Source: Utricularia gibba (Eukaryota > Streptophyta > Magnoliopsida > Lamiales > Lentibulariaceae). From it: a stretch of 64,000 nucleotides of DNA. The stretch covers positions 4,588,001-4,652,000 of the forward strand of contig CM007990.1 in assembly GCA_002189035.1 (NCBI GenBank), read 5' to 3'. Every line of letters starts with the position of its first letter. Position 1 is the stretch's first letter. A program made the translations under genes and the position numbers. Below are positions 21,841-36,873 of the stretch, one piece after another. The notes below the pieces were generated by a model. That model was not told where the DNA came from, ran no database searches, and was given only the letters and a program-made list of their open reading frames with translations.

Positions 21841-22270
21841 ATGGCTCGTGGTTAGTATGCTCTTTTCTCCGTATTCTAACGTGTTCCTAATTCCCATCAG
21901 TTCAGTCAACGAAGAATACCACCGCACCATCATCGTCTTCCTCTTTTCTTTTCCAAGGCTCTGAAAGCGATCGAGTGGGTGCCCCGGCGAACCAGTCAAA
22001 ATGAGGGACCCAAATCGGCCGCATTTTCTGGGTTTTGACCCGTCTGCTCCACCCCAAGGCGCGGCGGCTTTCGGGAATGCTGGGGGTTGGGTGGGTGTGC
22101 GCCTGTATCTTCATCTGGTTCGACTGATGTTTCTTTCTTTGCATTGCTTGGTCGGAATTGGCGATCCGGCGAAGCTGGAAATGGAAGCTTGAGTGACGGG
22201 GGGAGGGAATGGCTGGCAGGATCCAACTTTTCAAAGGGTTTGAAACTAATGGCTGGAGGAGGAAGATGAA
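21841..22270 (+). pseudogene. Decayed coding relic, family unknown
   Basis: Protein-like text continues across three plus-strand frames. A Ser-rich segment with SSSSSFLFQGSES and GAPANQSK ends at a stop at about 22001. Shifting by one base at the AAAA run continues the text, another shift at a TTTT run gives DPSAPPQGAAAFGNAGG, and a third frame gives PVSSSGSTDVSFFALLG up to a stop near 22268. A possible start is the ATG at 21841 with a very short 50-base intron (21851-21900). The text is low in complexity and I recognise no domain. It may be a pseudogene or a gene with several sequence errors. Confidence 0.3.
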
Positions 22271-22424
22271 TGGGGTGGCGTGTTTGACCAAAACGCAGCC
22301 TAAAGAAACCCCATGGCTTGAGCTGTAGTTAACAGACGTAGCTTTTCCTGCTGCTCTTACTCCTCACAGCATCCATCACTCCTGTCGCCTCCAACTGTGC
22401 ATTGCACTTGGACTTGGACTAGAT

Positions 22425-22439
22425 ACACACACACACACA
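22425..22439. repeat. (AC)n microsatellite
   Basis: About seven and a half AC units in a row, outside any supported gene. Confidence 0.9.
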
Positions 22440-24037
22440 ATTCACCAGTCTGTGGAATGATGCACAGTTCCCTCTTCTGGAAATCTCTCAAACCACGTAA
22501 ACTGCTACCCACCCCTTCAGTCTCACAGGGAGCTGTGAAGCATTTTTCATACCAAAAAGGAGTCCTCGCACCTTCCAAGTTCCCTTTTTTCGTGTGGGAG
22601 TCTCTATCCATCAATGTACAACACATTATCAAACCAAATAATACCATATCAATTTTAAAGTTAAATAATCAAGTATATAATAAATTATAATTTTACCTAA
22701 GATCCATATTTATGTATTTTGATTTCATACATAATCGTCCCATAAATTGGATGACCCTTAATTTGGATCACAACTACTGGCTATACATGTATATGAATCC
22801 TAATAATTTATGCATGAGATTGTTGTTGTCACCTATGAACATGATTCAGTTTTAAGGAAACCAATTATTGGGTGGTTTTAACAAAATTTTTTTGGGGGGT
22901 TTAAAGACTTCTATTTATTTATAAATAAAAAATTGGGTTTATATAAAGATAAGAGATGTTTTATTTGAATATTATAATTAAATTATATTTAACTAAACTG
23001 GATTTAGGAAGGGGGGTTACGGAACTCGGGAGTTGCTTCCGATTTTTTTACAAACGTGGGAAACGTGTTCATTTATTTTAGTCATCGCGCCGGTGTGTCT
23101 GGTCTGCCCTACCAAGGAAACTAGAGGGCCCACATTTGAATACACGGTTAATGATTTATTTAATTTTTTTATTTTTAAATAATTTATAATGAAAATCATA
23201 TCCTAAATTTTTAGTGGAAAGGTATCCAAAGTCAAACACGATTATTATTTATAAAATTGAATATTTTTATTTATAATACAACAGATATTAAAAATGATTA
23301 ATTTATTTATACAGAGTTGACCAGTCGTCTTCTTTGAATCTGACCGTTAACTGTTAGGGCAGCCGCCGGTCTGTGATGCGCAAGCAGCAAATCATCTTCA
23401 CTGTTGAAGAGTTGAAGACCACAGCGCGCACGTGGCGCATGGATGATGTCATCAGCTGGGTGGCTGTCCTCTCGTGGCCCAAGTGTACGCCTATGTTTTT
23501 CAGATTTGAATCTTTCGCGTCAGGAGAACAGAGATTCGAACAGTGTTGAGAAAAAAGCGACGCATCGGAAGCTGGGCAACTGCTGCTGCATCATCATGAC
23601 TCATGAGAGAGGTTTGGTTTGGGGGCGAGTGAGCCCCGGAAGTCGCCGTGGTAGCCGGGAGGCGGAGAAGTTTGAGTGGAGTATGAGATTCCGATGGGGC
23701 CCTTCCTTGTCAAAAACGTAACCTCGCTGGCGTCGTCATTGTTAGTTGAGTGGTGGGATCTGCGTTCCCACAGCTGCAACAGGCGATCAGAGTGCCCCCG
23801 GAGGCTGTTTACTTTCAGAAGGTTCACATCGGCGATGCCCCACCTTGTGTTGATGGGTTTTGTGCCATTTTTTGTTTTTGTTGGTTGTTTCACAGTGAAG
23901 ATGGTGGGTGGATTATTCAACCCCAAGTTGTGTGGTAGTTGCTGTTCAGCTAAAACTGCATTACTCCAATCAATTTTTTTTTCCGGTCAAATCCAGAGGG
24001 AGGGAGGGAGGGGATACAGAAGAGAAGAGCCGCATTC

Positions 24038-24052
24038 CTCTCTCTCTCTCTC
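24038..24052. repeat. (CT)n microsatellite
   Basis: About seven CT units in a row, in the region downstream of the RPS1 stop codon. Confidence 0.9.
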
Positions 24053-24218
24053 GCCCACAATTTCATCATTAATAAGTTTTGAGTTGGTGTAGCAGTAGTA
24101 AGTTGGGGTGGCAGGAGCACCGGCTTCTTGTCTTGCAAGGATATCACATTTCAGAATTACAATAAACACATGGTGAATAATATATGGATGAAGTAACTCT
24201 CGAGTGTGCATATGCTGT

Positions 24219-26234
24219 TTACATACCCGTTTTAAGGATCACCCTCAACAGGGGGATTTCACTAAAGTTCAGTAGCTCGTCGTCTGGATTCAGAGGCCCG
24301 AAAATTCCCTCGGCGCTCAGCGTCAATCCACCCTGGATTCAACATGCACCAGAAGAGAAGGATAATGTAGGCAGAGTGTGTATTTTCATAGTCAGACGCA
24401 AGTGTGTCAAGTGAACAAAAGGGTACCTCAGGTTGGAATCTCAGCATATCAGCACGAGCCATGGCTTCTGCTTGAGCAATTCTTTGTCTAAATGTCTGGG
24501 CCATCTCCTCGGCCTACGAGCAAAGGATGCATGATTGAACTGAATACAAGCCAAAACTTGATCCCAAGTAGTGAATCTTACCTTCTCGAAAACGAGCTTT
24601 GGGTTGCGAATCATGTCACCAGGAGTTGGCTCCAACTTCTTTGTTGAGAGGCTTACGCGACCCCTTTCACGATCGTGGCTAAGCACCATCACCTGCAACA
24701 GGATTATGCAGCATGAGCCACCACCCCCAAATGAGATGTGAAATGTAATGCATCACCTTCAGAGTGTCTCCAGGCTGAAGGACTGTAGCAATATCAGCCA
24801 CACGGTCGTGGCTGATTTGGCTGACGTGCAGAAGACCATTGATCCCACCAATGTCGATGAAGGCACCATAAGGTTTCAAACTCTGGACAGTTCCAATGAC
24901 CACGGATCCAATACCAAGCTGCGCCTGGCTATCAGCCATGGCCTTGCGGTTGCTCAGAACAAGACGTGTCTGCTCTTCATCCACCTCCACAAATTTTAAT
25001 GGAAGTTCTTTTTCCAGAAGCTCTTCTGGTGTTGATTTCTGAAAAATCAAGCAAATGTCATTATTTTTCTGTCTTAGATCACCCTGTCCATGAGATGCAC
25101 ACAAGTGAAATCAATAATGGTTGGCTGTATGTTCCTTGCAGAACATCACTGGCACATCATCATTCTATGACACAACCATAAAATTCAGAAATTCAAAATT
25201 TAAGGTTTTCAGAAAGAAGAACTCACAATTGAGATCTGTGAAAATGGAACAAAACCACGAAGCCCTTCGAGGAGTACAACCACACCACCTTTGTTTGCTC
25301 CGACCACCTGAATAGTGACGGACATTAAAAAAAATCACAAATGTACTACAACGAAAAATTTCATAAAAGAAAATTGTAAAAGAGAAAGAGCCTAATGTGT
25401 TGAAACTTACCTTACCCTTGACAACCACATCTTCAGCTTGTAGCTGTCTACACCGTTCCCAAGCAAGATCTCGTTGAATTGAACGCAAGCTCAAGATCAA
25501 ACTATCATCAGCTTCATTCTCGCCAACAACTACAAATTCCTCACGTAAACCGGGAAATATACCAGCCTCTTCCACATGCTTGATGGCATGGACAGACGCC
25601 TCACTTAAGGGCAAATATGCGGATGATTTTGCAGTTATGTCAACAATTGCTCCATTTGCATCTACACTGAAAACAGTTCCCTTGACCTTCAGAGTGTAAA
25701 GGAAACGAAAATATTCATCAGAATCATCAAAAGTCATCAATCATGCTCAAATTACCCACTGCATAATATCGTTATTCTTCATTTGATTTCATCAATGCAC
25801 CAGACTCCGAAAAACGAAAACTGGATAATTCAAAAAATAAATAACATACGCATCAGAGCATTGCAAAATCCAGGAAAACATAGCATTCAACCGACTCAAA
25901 GATACTACGCAGAAGGGGGCAAAAACAGACCTTCGTTCCTATTTCGAAATTGAAGTCGTACTTTTCGATTGCGGCATTAAATTCTTCGATTGTGAAATTA
26001 ACGCCTTCCATAGGAGCTGTAATGCACCTCTCATAAGCCTGTTGGAACAGCTCCTTCAGCTTCTGTCGCTCTCTTACCTCGCTGCTCGATGCGTAACCTG
26101 CTGCCGCAGCGACTACGGTTCTGGTTTTAGTGAGCAGCTTGCAGCAATAACTCTTGGATATACGAAATTTGTTGTCGAGTGTTGAGATTGGGGGCACTTG
26201 AGCCCCCGAGTTGCTGCGCCACCATAGACGCCAT
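24219..26234 (-). CDS. RPS1: Plastid 30S ribosomal protein S1, frame broken in the transit peptide
   Basis: Seven exons on the minus strand (25931-26234, 25411-25686, 25227-25307, 24757-25038, 24582-24692, 24427-24513, 24219-24332) give about 418 residues. Three S1/OB-fold repeats are visible; the third contains [20 protein letters not shown], and [19 protein letters not shown] lies near the end. It binds mRNA on the plastid small subunit. The ATG at 26232-26234 opens [11 protein letters not shown], but that frame runs into a stop. The mature protein lies in another frame, which has no upstream ATG. Exon 1 is 304 bases where 306 are needed. Adding one base in each of the runs at 26190-26194 and 26203-26207 restores a normal plastid leader. 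Confidence 0.9.
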
Positions 26235-27023
26235 TTATCCTGCAGTTGCTCTCAGTTCAAGCCAGGGACGAAGAAGCTACAAGAATCCCGACTACAAGTT
26301 TCCAGCGCGCGTGAGGCTCTCCACCGGATAAGGCTTAGCCGATGAGACAAAGAAAAACCGTCCCAGGTTCGGTTCGTACTGTATGGGCTTGAAACTAATG
26401 GGCCATATCCATTTGGGTCCAATGGACCTCAAACGCAGGTCGATGTATTGGATCCGCATAATTTCTTTCAGACCCATTAAAAAATAAAAACATTAATTTT
26501 AATTTATTATATATTTAAAAACAATTAATTCTGAGTGCAGGAGATCAACTTTGATTTTTCGATCATTTAATTAATAATATATTTAAATTATGATTATTTA
26601 AATAAACATACTTAAATTCGTTTGATTAAAAAATTTTCATGAAAAGGGTTTTAGTAAATCAAATTTGAAAAAATTATATAAGTATTTTATAAATTTTTCG
26701 GATATTAAAAAATACATTTGAGAACTATGTTACATGATTCCCTGCGATTTGTGGAAAATCATGCATAAAAATCGTATTACTAAAATCATCCTGAACCTCG
26801 CACCTCGCACCCGAATCTAGCACCTCACCCATTTTGGTGCAACCTAGTCTGAAAGCATGGAACAATCGTATGTTATTGTCTCAGAATCCTTTTACAGGTT
26901 CAAGTATGGTTATCAGAAGAGTACAATGGCGAAGGCCATCCTCCGATCAGAAGGGCCAGGAATGAAGAAAACCTGTGTAGCTTCGGTCAGAGATGACGAA
27001 AGAATGAACCCAGGCATCATCAT
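26235..27023. other. Spacer with RPS1 promoter
   Basis: Read on the minus strand, the end near 26235 is the RPS1 leader and promoter. The rest is AT-rich (26480-26720) and then the presumed 3' UTR of the LPD gene. No gene seen. Confidence 0.55.
26384..26404 (-). promoter_or_regulatory. Site II motifs upstream of RPS1
   Basis: TGGGCT at 26384-26389 and TGGGCC at 26399-26404 lie 150-170 bases before the RPS1 ATG. Site II elements are common in nuclear genes for organelle translation. Confidence 0.5.
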
Positions 27024-29262
<2,239 letters not shown>

Positions 29263-32200
29263 CTACTCAGCCCCATATTCCAGCTGCTCCCATCGGAACG
29301 GCCGGAACGAGAAGATAACCTCCGGCGAGCTCTTGAAGAGCAATGCGGCGCACACGCAAACAGCAGCGATTGCGAGCATGGAAAGCATGGCAGGTCTGTA
29401 CAGAGCCACCGGGCTTCCATACGCCATGGTGTCCCTACATCTCTTGCAGTTCAGCTGCTTTCTCGTGCTCTTCTCCGTTGCCAAGGCGGCGGCGCCTACC
29501 CTGCTGACATCCTCTGTGCTCTGCTTTGCTGCGCCATCCGGAATGTCCACAACCACCTGGTCATGTTTCTTGTTGAGCTTACTTTGAACCAAATGGATGT
29601 AGGAGTGGTGGCCTCGTAGCCGAGCATAGTCGTGTGGAGTCAATCCAGCGCTGTCACGAGCACTCTTCCATGCTTCAATCCCAACCTGAGAAATGAAGGA
29701 AAATTCAGTATTGTTCCTGAGCGGAATGCAGTATTGTTTGCAAAGGAGAAGGGAGTATTACCGATGCAGGGTTTTCGGTTAATGAATCTATTACAGCCTC
29801 CGAGTCGTCTAAACCAGCTGCAACATGAAGGGGAGTCAGCCCACCAGGCCCGGCGGCGTCAGGCTTGAACAAAAACCTGTTACCGGCGACTTGCTCATGG
29901 GCATCACCGGTTTGAACGGAGATTCCACTTGGTTGATATGTTAATAAAAACTTGACCATAGGCAGGCTGGTTTTACGGACGGCACGGTGGAGGAGCCCAA
30001 CGTCGGACAATGCGGCGAAAACAGACATGCTCCCGTCTGCAACCACGGTTCCATCCATCAGAACATCCAATAGCTTCCTTGCTACTGCAGGCCATTCATG
30101 GTCTATGGCGAATTCAATTAGGAACTTGTAGCGCCAGAAGGGAAAAGGGTCCAAATCTTCACTCAGTTTGCCTGATCTGAAAACCAAGTGAGTTTTGTGC
30201 AGAAGCCACCCGATTTCATGAACAAAGTTCAAGGCTTGGCTTCTAGCTTCACATTTACTGGTGTCTGGAGTTGCATCGTTAGTAGCATCGATGATGTTCT
30301 CCAGGCCGCGAATCTCAGTGCAGACGTCCTTTTCTGCAACAATGAATGGGAAGAAGCTGCTGCTGAGACAGCAATCTTCGACCTACATAAGTTGAAAGCA
30401 AATTCAGCACCACAGAAACGATACTGCAATACAACGAGCAATAAAAAGGTAACAGGAGACCTCAATAAATCCTCTCCCAACAGCATTCGGTATTGTACAA
30501 GAGAAACTGATGCACTGGACTTGCTCTTCCTGATTAGTAAGAAAATCATCTTTAACAGTATCTGCACAACTTTCTTGAAGAAGATACTTCCCTTCAAGAG
30601 CACAATGTAACCTGGTACAGTTGCAGGATGGCGCCACTATAAGATAATCCCAGTGGTCTTTTGGAAAAAAGAATGGATATCTAACCAATTTCCAGATATG
30701 GAGATGAGCATACCTTGAACCAGAGCCAGATAAATTATAGCCCTTGACAACGAAATGGGCTGATTCAGAGAAGGAAGCAGCAATTGGTGTGACCATTGAT
30801 ATTTTGCAAGTCTGATGGGCACTCAGAGAGATAGGCATATCTAAAACAACTTGGCCTGCAGTGACACAAGAGCTACTTTTAGTGTTGTAAGCATCTAGAA
30901 ATTATTGACCAAAGCTTCTGAAATGCAAAAGCAGAAGACCCATTCAAGGGATAGAAAGTTTGACCATACCATTGTATGCAAAAGAGGCATGATGCTGTAC
31001 TCTTGTATATATCCATTCAGTTCTCCAAAACGGATCACAAGATTCATCGAGAAGCTTCCTCAAACTGGAATGCAGGTTGTAGTAGAGCTACAAGAAAAAT
31101 GGCAACATGGAGTGAAATAGAACCTTTATGACTGAGTAAATTTGCATGCATGTGAGCCAATTTAAACTTACCTCATCCCAGTTAGATTTATCCATGCATG
31201 CATAAATTGTTAATATGACACAACCAGGTCTGATATAGCTCTCAATATCCGTAGGACTAGTGGATAGCCAATCAAGAATCTGGCATTTGATTGGATAAAA
31301 TCAAGCATTTTTCATGAGGGGATTCAAAAAGGCAACGTGGGGTATAACCAGGAAACGAACCTGTTTTCGCAGGTCAAGAGGGAGATCACTTGGATTTTTT
31401 CCAAACAGCTTAAAAACAATCCTATCTGTATGAGTCTGTAAGCACAAATTGGTCAGGAAAAGCGTAAACGATATGAAGCACATGAGGTGGAAGCAAAAGC
31501 AAGATGTACCCGTGACTCTCCACTGGATGTTGATGGTGACTGGCTCCATAATGACACTGAATTCCCACTATTCTGCAAGGGACTCGACCTTTGAGGTTCT
31601 TTGAAGGACCAAGGTACGAGACATGGTGAAACATTCTCAGGATTATCATGGGGGGCATTGTCCACAAAATCTTCCATATGATCCTCAGTGTCATCATACG
31701 GACTGTTTAGGTCAATACCACTCATTTTAATTCTTCCTACTTTGGCTGAACCATTAGAAGAACATGGAGGAGACGTCTCACATGCAGTTTCCACTTGAAC
31801 AATATCAGTCAGGGTACTCTTATGTGGACTATCAAAGGGCAATGTGAAGCCTCTCCCATCAGGACTTGTTTCCTGCAATAATATGCAACCATATGAAGAA
31901 GCAAGCAGCACATTTTGATCATTAATAGATTAATACCTTGTGCACCGTTCCCATATTATGAGAATTCTGGGAGGAAGGTAATAATCTACTAGGACTTGTG
32001 GTGCCAGCAGAGCCAGCAACAGTTGCAAGATTTCTGAGAAGATGAGAGAGGAGTTCCTGATCGTTGGTTTGCTCAGAGCTGTTGGCTGTAATTACAAAAA
32101 TGGGAAGTTTTGGAAGTGTTAAGGTCATATGGAAATTGAGCAGCAGAAGCAAACCTTATGCTCATTACGCCAATAACAACAAAGAGACATAATACTGTCA

Positions 32201-33217
32201 AATTTTCAGCAGCCAGAACAAGGGAAATTATCTCACAGCCATAAAATGGTTCAAGAGTTCTCAGTCTTTTCTTCGGGTGGAAATCAACAAAAGGCTATAG
32301 GCTAGCTCTTGAAAAAAAGAATTCAAGAACCCCACACTACTGCGTACTTACATTGGGTATTTGAAAGTATCCTCAGCAGACTAGTTAACAAATATTTAGC
32401 CCCCTGCTCATCAGTCAGTGCACTAGTGGCAACTACATTTTCTGGATGTGCTTTCCTCCGCCGTTTATTGTGCCCTGCCAGACGCCTGCGACAACTCCTC
32501 TTCCCTTCATCAAATTCTTCAAGGGCGTGAAATCTGCAGATGGAAAGTATAATAGATCAATGAAAAAGGCTGTGCCTTTACCACGAAAATTTATGCCAGA
32601 ATAAACAGTTTGAGGAATCAATTGGGGAATCAAAACATAACACACCTGCTACACTGCTGACAAAATCGCTGCATAACGTTCCCAACTAGAGCCCTGCTAG
32701 CTTTGGAATGCACTTCACAAACTTTATGACGTCTATGATAATCCTTAGCACTACTCAGATCAGCTTTACAATCCTCAACTTGACAAACGGCTCGACTGGA
32801 CTGTGAATCAGATAGCTTGGACTTCTTCCTACCCTTTTCCCATTTACCAGAGTCTCCATCTACGACAGGAGGCACGTGTCCACCCAGCTTCAAACTAAGG
32901 GATCCATTATCTTCCTCTTCATTTATCTCGATATGCCGCCTCCTTTTTTCGGTATCCCTCTTCTCCATCCCATCTTCCAGTACATGTTCATGGGACAAAA
33001 AGTTCAGGCAACCATCTTTTACAGGAGGATCAAAACCAATTGGGAAGAATTTTCGACTCCGACAATCAGATGGCACTGCCGTCAGTGGAGCAGCCCTTAG
33101 AAAGTCTCCATCCCATGTCCAATCATTCAAGTCCCACTCCGTACTTTTCCCCAACCCACTCAATGGTTCTGAAACGACAGAACCATAGACGCGACGCAAA
33201 CTACCGCCTAACTCCAT
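29263..33217 (-). CDS. SPL1: SBP-box transcription factor with ankyrin and membrane segment, SPL1/SPL12 type
   Basis: Eleven exons on the minus strand (32646-33217, 32352-32533, 31937-32085, 31510-31872, 31361-31435, 31172-31279, 30970-31087, 30714-30855, 30461-30611, 29762-30382, 29263-29685) join in phase to 967 residues. An [12 protein letters not shown] motif near residue 27 is typical of the large SPLs. The SBP domain covers about 144-221, with two Cys/His zinc sites (CQVEDC, then CQQCS) and a basic [13 protein letters not shown] nuclear signal. The first intron splits it at the conserved place. Ankyrin-like text ([22 protein letters not shown]) and a hydrophobic segment ([18 protein letters not shown]) lie at the C-terminus. 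The SBP domain binds GTAC cores. SPL1 and SPL12 support thermotolerance of reproductive tissue in Arabidopsis. The choice between the two is not resolved. Confidence 0.93.
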
Positions 33218-36200
33218 CGAGACAAACCAAATAGCTTGCAGGAACGAACTACAATTTCAAGAAGCACAGCTCACAGAAAAAAAGAAAAGGGAAACTTTTC
33301 TTGTAAACAAAACCAACACTACCCCAAATCTCGTAAAACTAACTAGAATGTAGACTTAATTAATACTCATCTACCAGTCAGCCATATAATCCAGAAAAAA
33401 CGCAACAGCTACGCCATCTCAAATTTTACACAAAACCCAGAAACGTCTCAACTCCTCCTTACAAAAGCTGGAATTTTGGTCTGAGAAACAGAAAATCTGA
33501 AAATTTCCCCCAGATGCCTGAACCTCCAAGATGCAACCTTTTTTTAAACTAACACATCTCCAGAGATAAGACGACCCTGAACGGAGGCTGCTTCCGATGT
33601 GAAGACTGCCCAATCAGATGGGGAACATAGAAATCCAAACTCCCCCAGATCGAATAACTGGCGGAAACAAAAGATGAGAAGAACAAAAGCTCTCCTTTAA
33701 TGACGACAGCAACGTTCGCATCAGAAATGAAAAGGGGGGTCACACTAATTTACTTACCAACGTGGTAACTGGTACAACTTACTCCTCCGGTGGTCCTTAA
33801 CAAGTCAAAAACCAGTACAATTACAGCTCAAATCTCAACACACAAGTAGTGCCTAAAAAAAGAAAAACAAAAAACCGTTCACACCGCCGGCAGAAAAAGA
33901 ACACGGCGTCCTTTCCTTTTTAATTCCCCGTTCGTTTACTTTTTACTGTTTATTAATTTAGTTTACACCGGTAATAAATGATGCATACATACAATATAAT
34001 TAATATTTTTCTTGATTTTACCGAACAGTTAGTCTTTTAAAATTCAAAATATAAAATTCAAACAATAATTTTATTTTTGGTAATATTTTTATAATTGATT
34101 GAACATGATTCAATTCATTGTAACAAAATTTTAACCCAAAAATATAAGTAAACTCCAAAATGAGTTAAATTCATTTACTCTTACAAGACTAAACCCTAAC
34201 CCTAAACATCATAATAATTAAATATTGATGGACAATTTAAATTTGAACACACAGAAAAATATTATATTGCAAGGTAAAGGATCTAATAATTGTATCTCAT
34301 ATTGATTATGATTAGGAATAAGCATACTTAAATAAAAAGATACTATTAATTTTATATGAGATTTTTACTCTTAATAAAAGAATGTAAAATCGTAAAAATT
34401 AATTGTAAAAAATAAATAATATCATATAAGTAAAATATAAATCGTGACATATATTAGACCAACATCTAAACAAATTAAAAAAGTTATGACATTATTAATA
34501 CTTTTTCCATACTTTTATAGAAGATTTGTATAAATAGATTACCATAACTTATTTTTTACCTTTTAAAAAATAGAAAGTTTTCATAAAATAAAAACAAAAA
34601 CATGGATGTTCTGTAAAATACTTTTTAATATGAAATCTACAGAATAAAAATATTTTATGATGAAAAAAAATCGAAATCCTCTTAGAAATTTAAAACATGG
34701 GTTCCATGTGAGGCACATGATGATGAAAAGGCAGGAGGATGGGGAGTTTTGGTTAAGATAGGTAAAAGAGGAGGGTAAACGCAATTAAGGGTTATTAATG
34801 GGATTAATTATCGTAATTAAAAACCATAGAAGTTATGTTATTAAGATTTATGTGTTGATATTCTTCACATTGGAGGACTACAAGTCAAGGCATGAGATTC
34901 GATCTTGGTTCACCACAACAAATTTATTTTTTCACTCAAAATTTTGAATTAAATATTCCCTATAATAAATTAAATGTGTAAAAATATTACGATAAATAAA
35001 AATAATTATTTAAATTTTAATATTTCTAAATTTTTTTAAAAAATTATTGAATGGTAGTTACTAGTGAGATGAGTCCGTTTTACCATGGAATCTTGGCTTC
35101 CCCTGAAATACACCTATGTTTTCAATTAGATACAAGTTGAATCGATTAACTGGTTTTCGGTAAGTCAATTAGATACAAGTTGAATATAAATTTTTTTAAC
35201 CTCAAATTTAATTTTTCACTAGACGAAATTAGCATCTTATGTTTTTCAACTGCTTGTTGCCCATTCATTGCCATGGTTCATTTTATTCGAGAATCCAGAC
35301 GATGGTATCTGCAAAAGGAACAAGAAGAATCAAAAGAACTACTACACCAGTGCAGCTCAGAGCTCCTCTGGTGCAGATCACAGGAAATGAGGTAGGTACT
35401 TAGTGAAACAGGGAAGCGCTCCTTGATCTATTCTGGTGAAATTTCGCAGGCCAAGCAAGGATATCAACGTCAATCTGCACTCATGAAGGGATCTGGTGCA
35501 AAATGGGAAGGTTACACAGAATACAAGTAACTTGTCGTTTGACCCACAACAAGTTCCTAGCAGGTTCTATTTTGTACCAGGAGACACTGGCACACCCCTC
35601 ATGCCCCATCTTTTCATTCCACCCTATAAATTAACCAAAGAAGAAGGTGTGTAAAAGGAAAAACCAAGCTTCAGAAAAATAATATCTGAGTTAACATGAT
35701 TGCCATAGCAGAAGACAACTGATGAGAATGTTTAAGCAAAATCTTACGAACATTAACAAGAGAAAAAAGGGATACCAAAACAGTGTGCAGCAGTTATCGT
35801 TTTCCCCTGTATAATAATGATAGCTTTCAAAGAAAAACAATAAAGGGTTATTGTGTACTCTGAAGCACAGTACACAATCGGTGCATAAAGTTCAAGCCTT
35901 TATTCTCTACGGAAACAAAGAAATGAGAAGCTTTAACGTGTGGATAAACATAACCAAGCGGTCACCTGGAATCACTTCCTTTTGTAATTTCCGTGGCATC
36001 CACATATTGCCCCGGAAGAAAATGAAGGGCGCCAATTGATATGCCTAACTTATAGATTCTGGATGCGTCAAATGCCTCTTCTCTTTTGGTATACTCCCAA
36101 TCTAGGTATCACCATTATATTGGCCATCAAGACAACGAATACAGTGGCCAGTTGATACGAACTAAATAAAGCTAAGACTGTGAAAGCATCTTGAGCAATT

Positions 36201-36612
36201 TGCATAACAATGGAGTCACCAATCCATGCAATAAGGATAGGCCAAAAATTCCCCGTTAACTTACCGTCAAAGTCAAAAAATTGAACTCAAAGACAATGTA
36301 GAAGCAGTCGGAGGCATGGTGGTAGTAGAAGCGAGCAAATTTCCTCCTTTTCAGGGGTTTCGTTTAGACAAACAATGTTACAATCCAGACAACGACCACA
36401 AAGCCGTCTGCCACACTTCGCGGCGACCACCCCCGCAAGCTTCGAACTTGGGCTCATCATCCCAGGCTTCGTTTCGATGGTTCTGATGCTAACCGTATCA
36501 CCATTTTCCGGCGTCGTACATAGCTTCCTCAGCTGCGCAATGAGACTGACACCTCTTGAAAGGGCCGGGGTAGGGAGCGAAGAACTGCAGCTACATTCCG
36601 GTGCGGCGAATA
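33218..36612. other. Spacer and SPL promoter, mostly AT-rich
   Basis: The SPL leader and promoter should occupy about 33218-33950. From 33950 to 35100 the DNA is very AT-rich. From 35180 to 36600 composition is mixed. A minus-strand frame at about 36300-36640 reads like protein (IAQLRKLCTTPENGDTVSIR, then KLAGVVAAKCGRRLCGRC) but has no ATG and no recognisable family, so it is not called as a gene. Confidence 0.45.
34191..34207. repeat. Short telomere-like tract
   Basis: AAACCCTAACCCTAAAC at 34191-34207 is just over two plant telomere units, inside AT-rich spacer. It is too short to mean a former chromosome end; it may be chance or a telo-box. Confidence 0.6.
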
Positions 36613-36683
36613 TGGGCCGTCGTTTTCTATTCTCCTTTCAGGATGGGCTAACCCAAATGTGATCCAAAAGTAGACCCGGCCCA
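36613..36683 (+). promoter_or_regulatory. Site II motifs upstream of PUX7
   Basis: TGGGCC at 36613-36618, TGGGCT at 36654-36659 and GGCCCA at 36678-36683 lie about 190-260 bases before the PUX7 ATG, a usual place for plant core promoters. Because they occur in both orientations they could also serve a minus-strand transcript. Confidence 0.45.
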
Positions 36684-36873
36684 TTTAATGCAATGCGTGC
36701 GTGACTAAAAAAGGAATAATTGAATTTAATTTACAGGAGAAAAGAGGATTTGATCTGTAAAAATGCCGATCGCCTAGTGACATCATCAGAAGTCGCAACG
36801 CAAGTCCAGGGGCAGAATTTGCCATTCGGCGGCCGCCTGTTGATTAAATCCTAGAATCTCGCCGTCATTTTCA

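Larger units (their letters stand above)
22271..24218. other. Spacer with two microsatellites
   Basis: No gene supported. GC-richer parts at 22290-22600 and 23340-24130 have open frames on both strands, but none has splice or family support; they could belong to an unannotated non-coding transcript. An AT-rich stretch lies between. The last part should hold the RPS1 3' UTR. Confidence 0.4.

Noticed and set aside
23443-24092. Several overlapping ORFs of 90-140 residues on both strands
   Set aside because: None has a recognisable domain or splice-consistent extension; opposite-strand frames are equally long, as expected from GC-richer non-coding DNA.
36375-36662. Plus-strand 95-residue ORF upstream of PUX7
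   Set aside because: No family similarity and no codon character; it overlaps the promoter motifs of PUX7.
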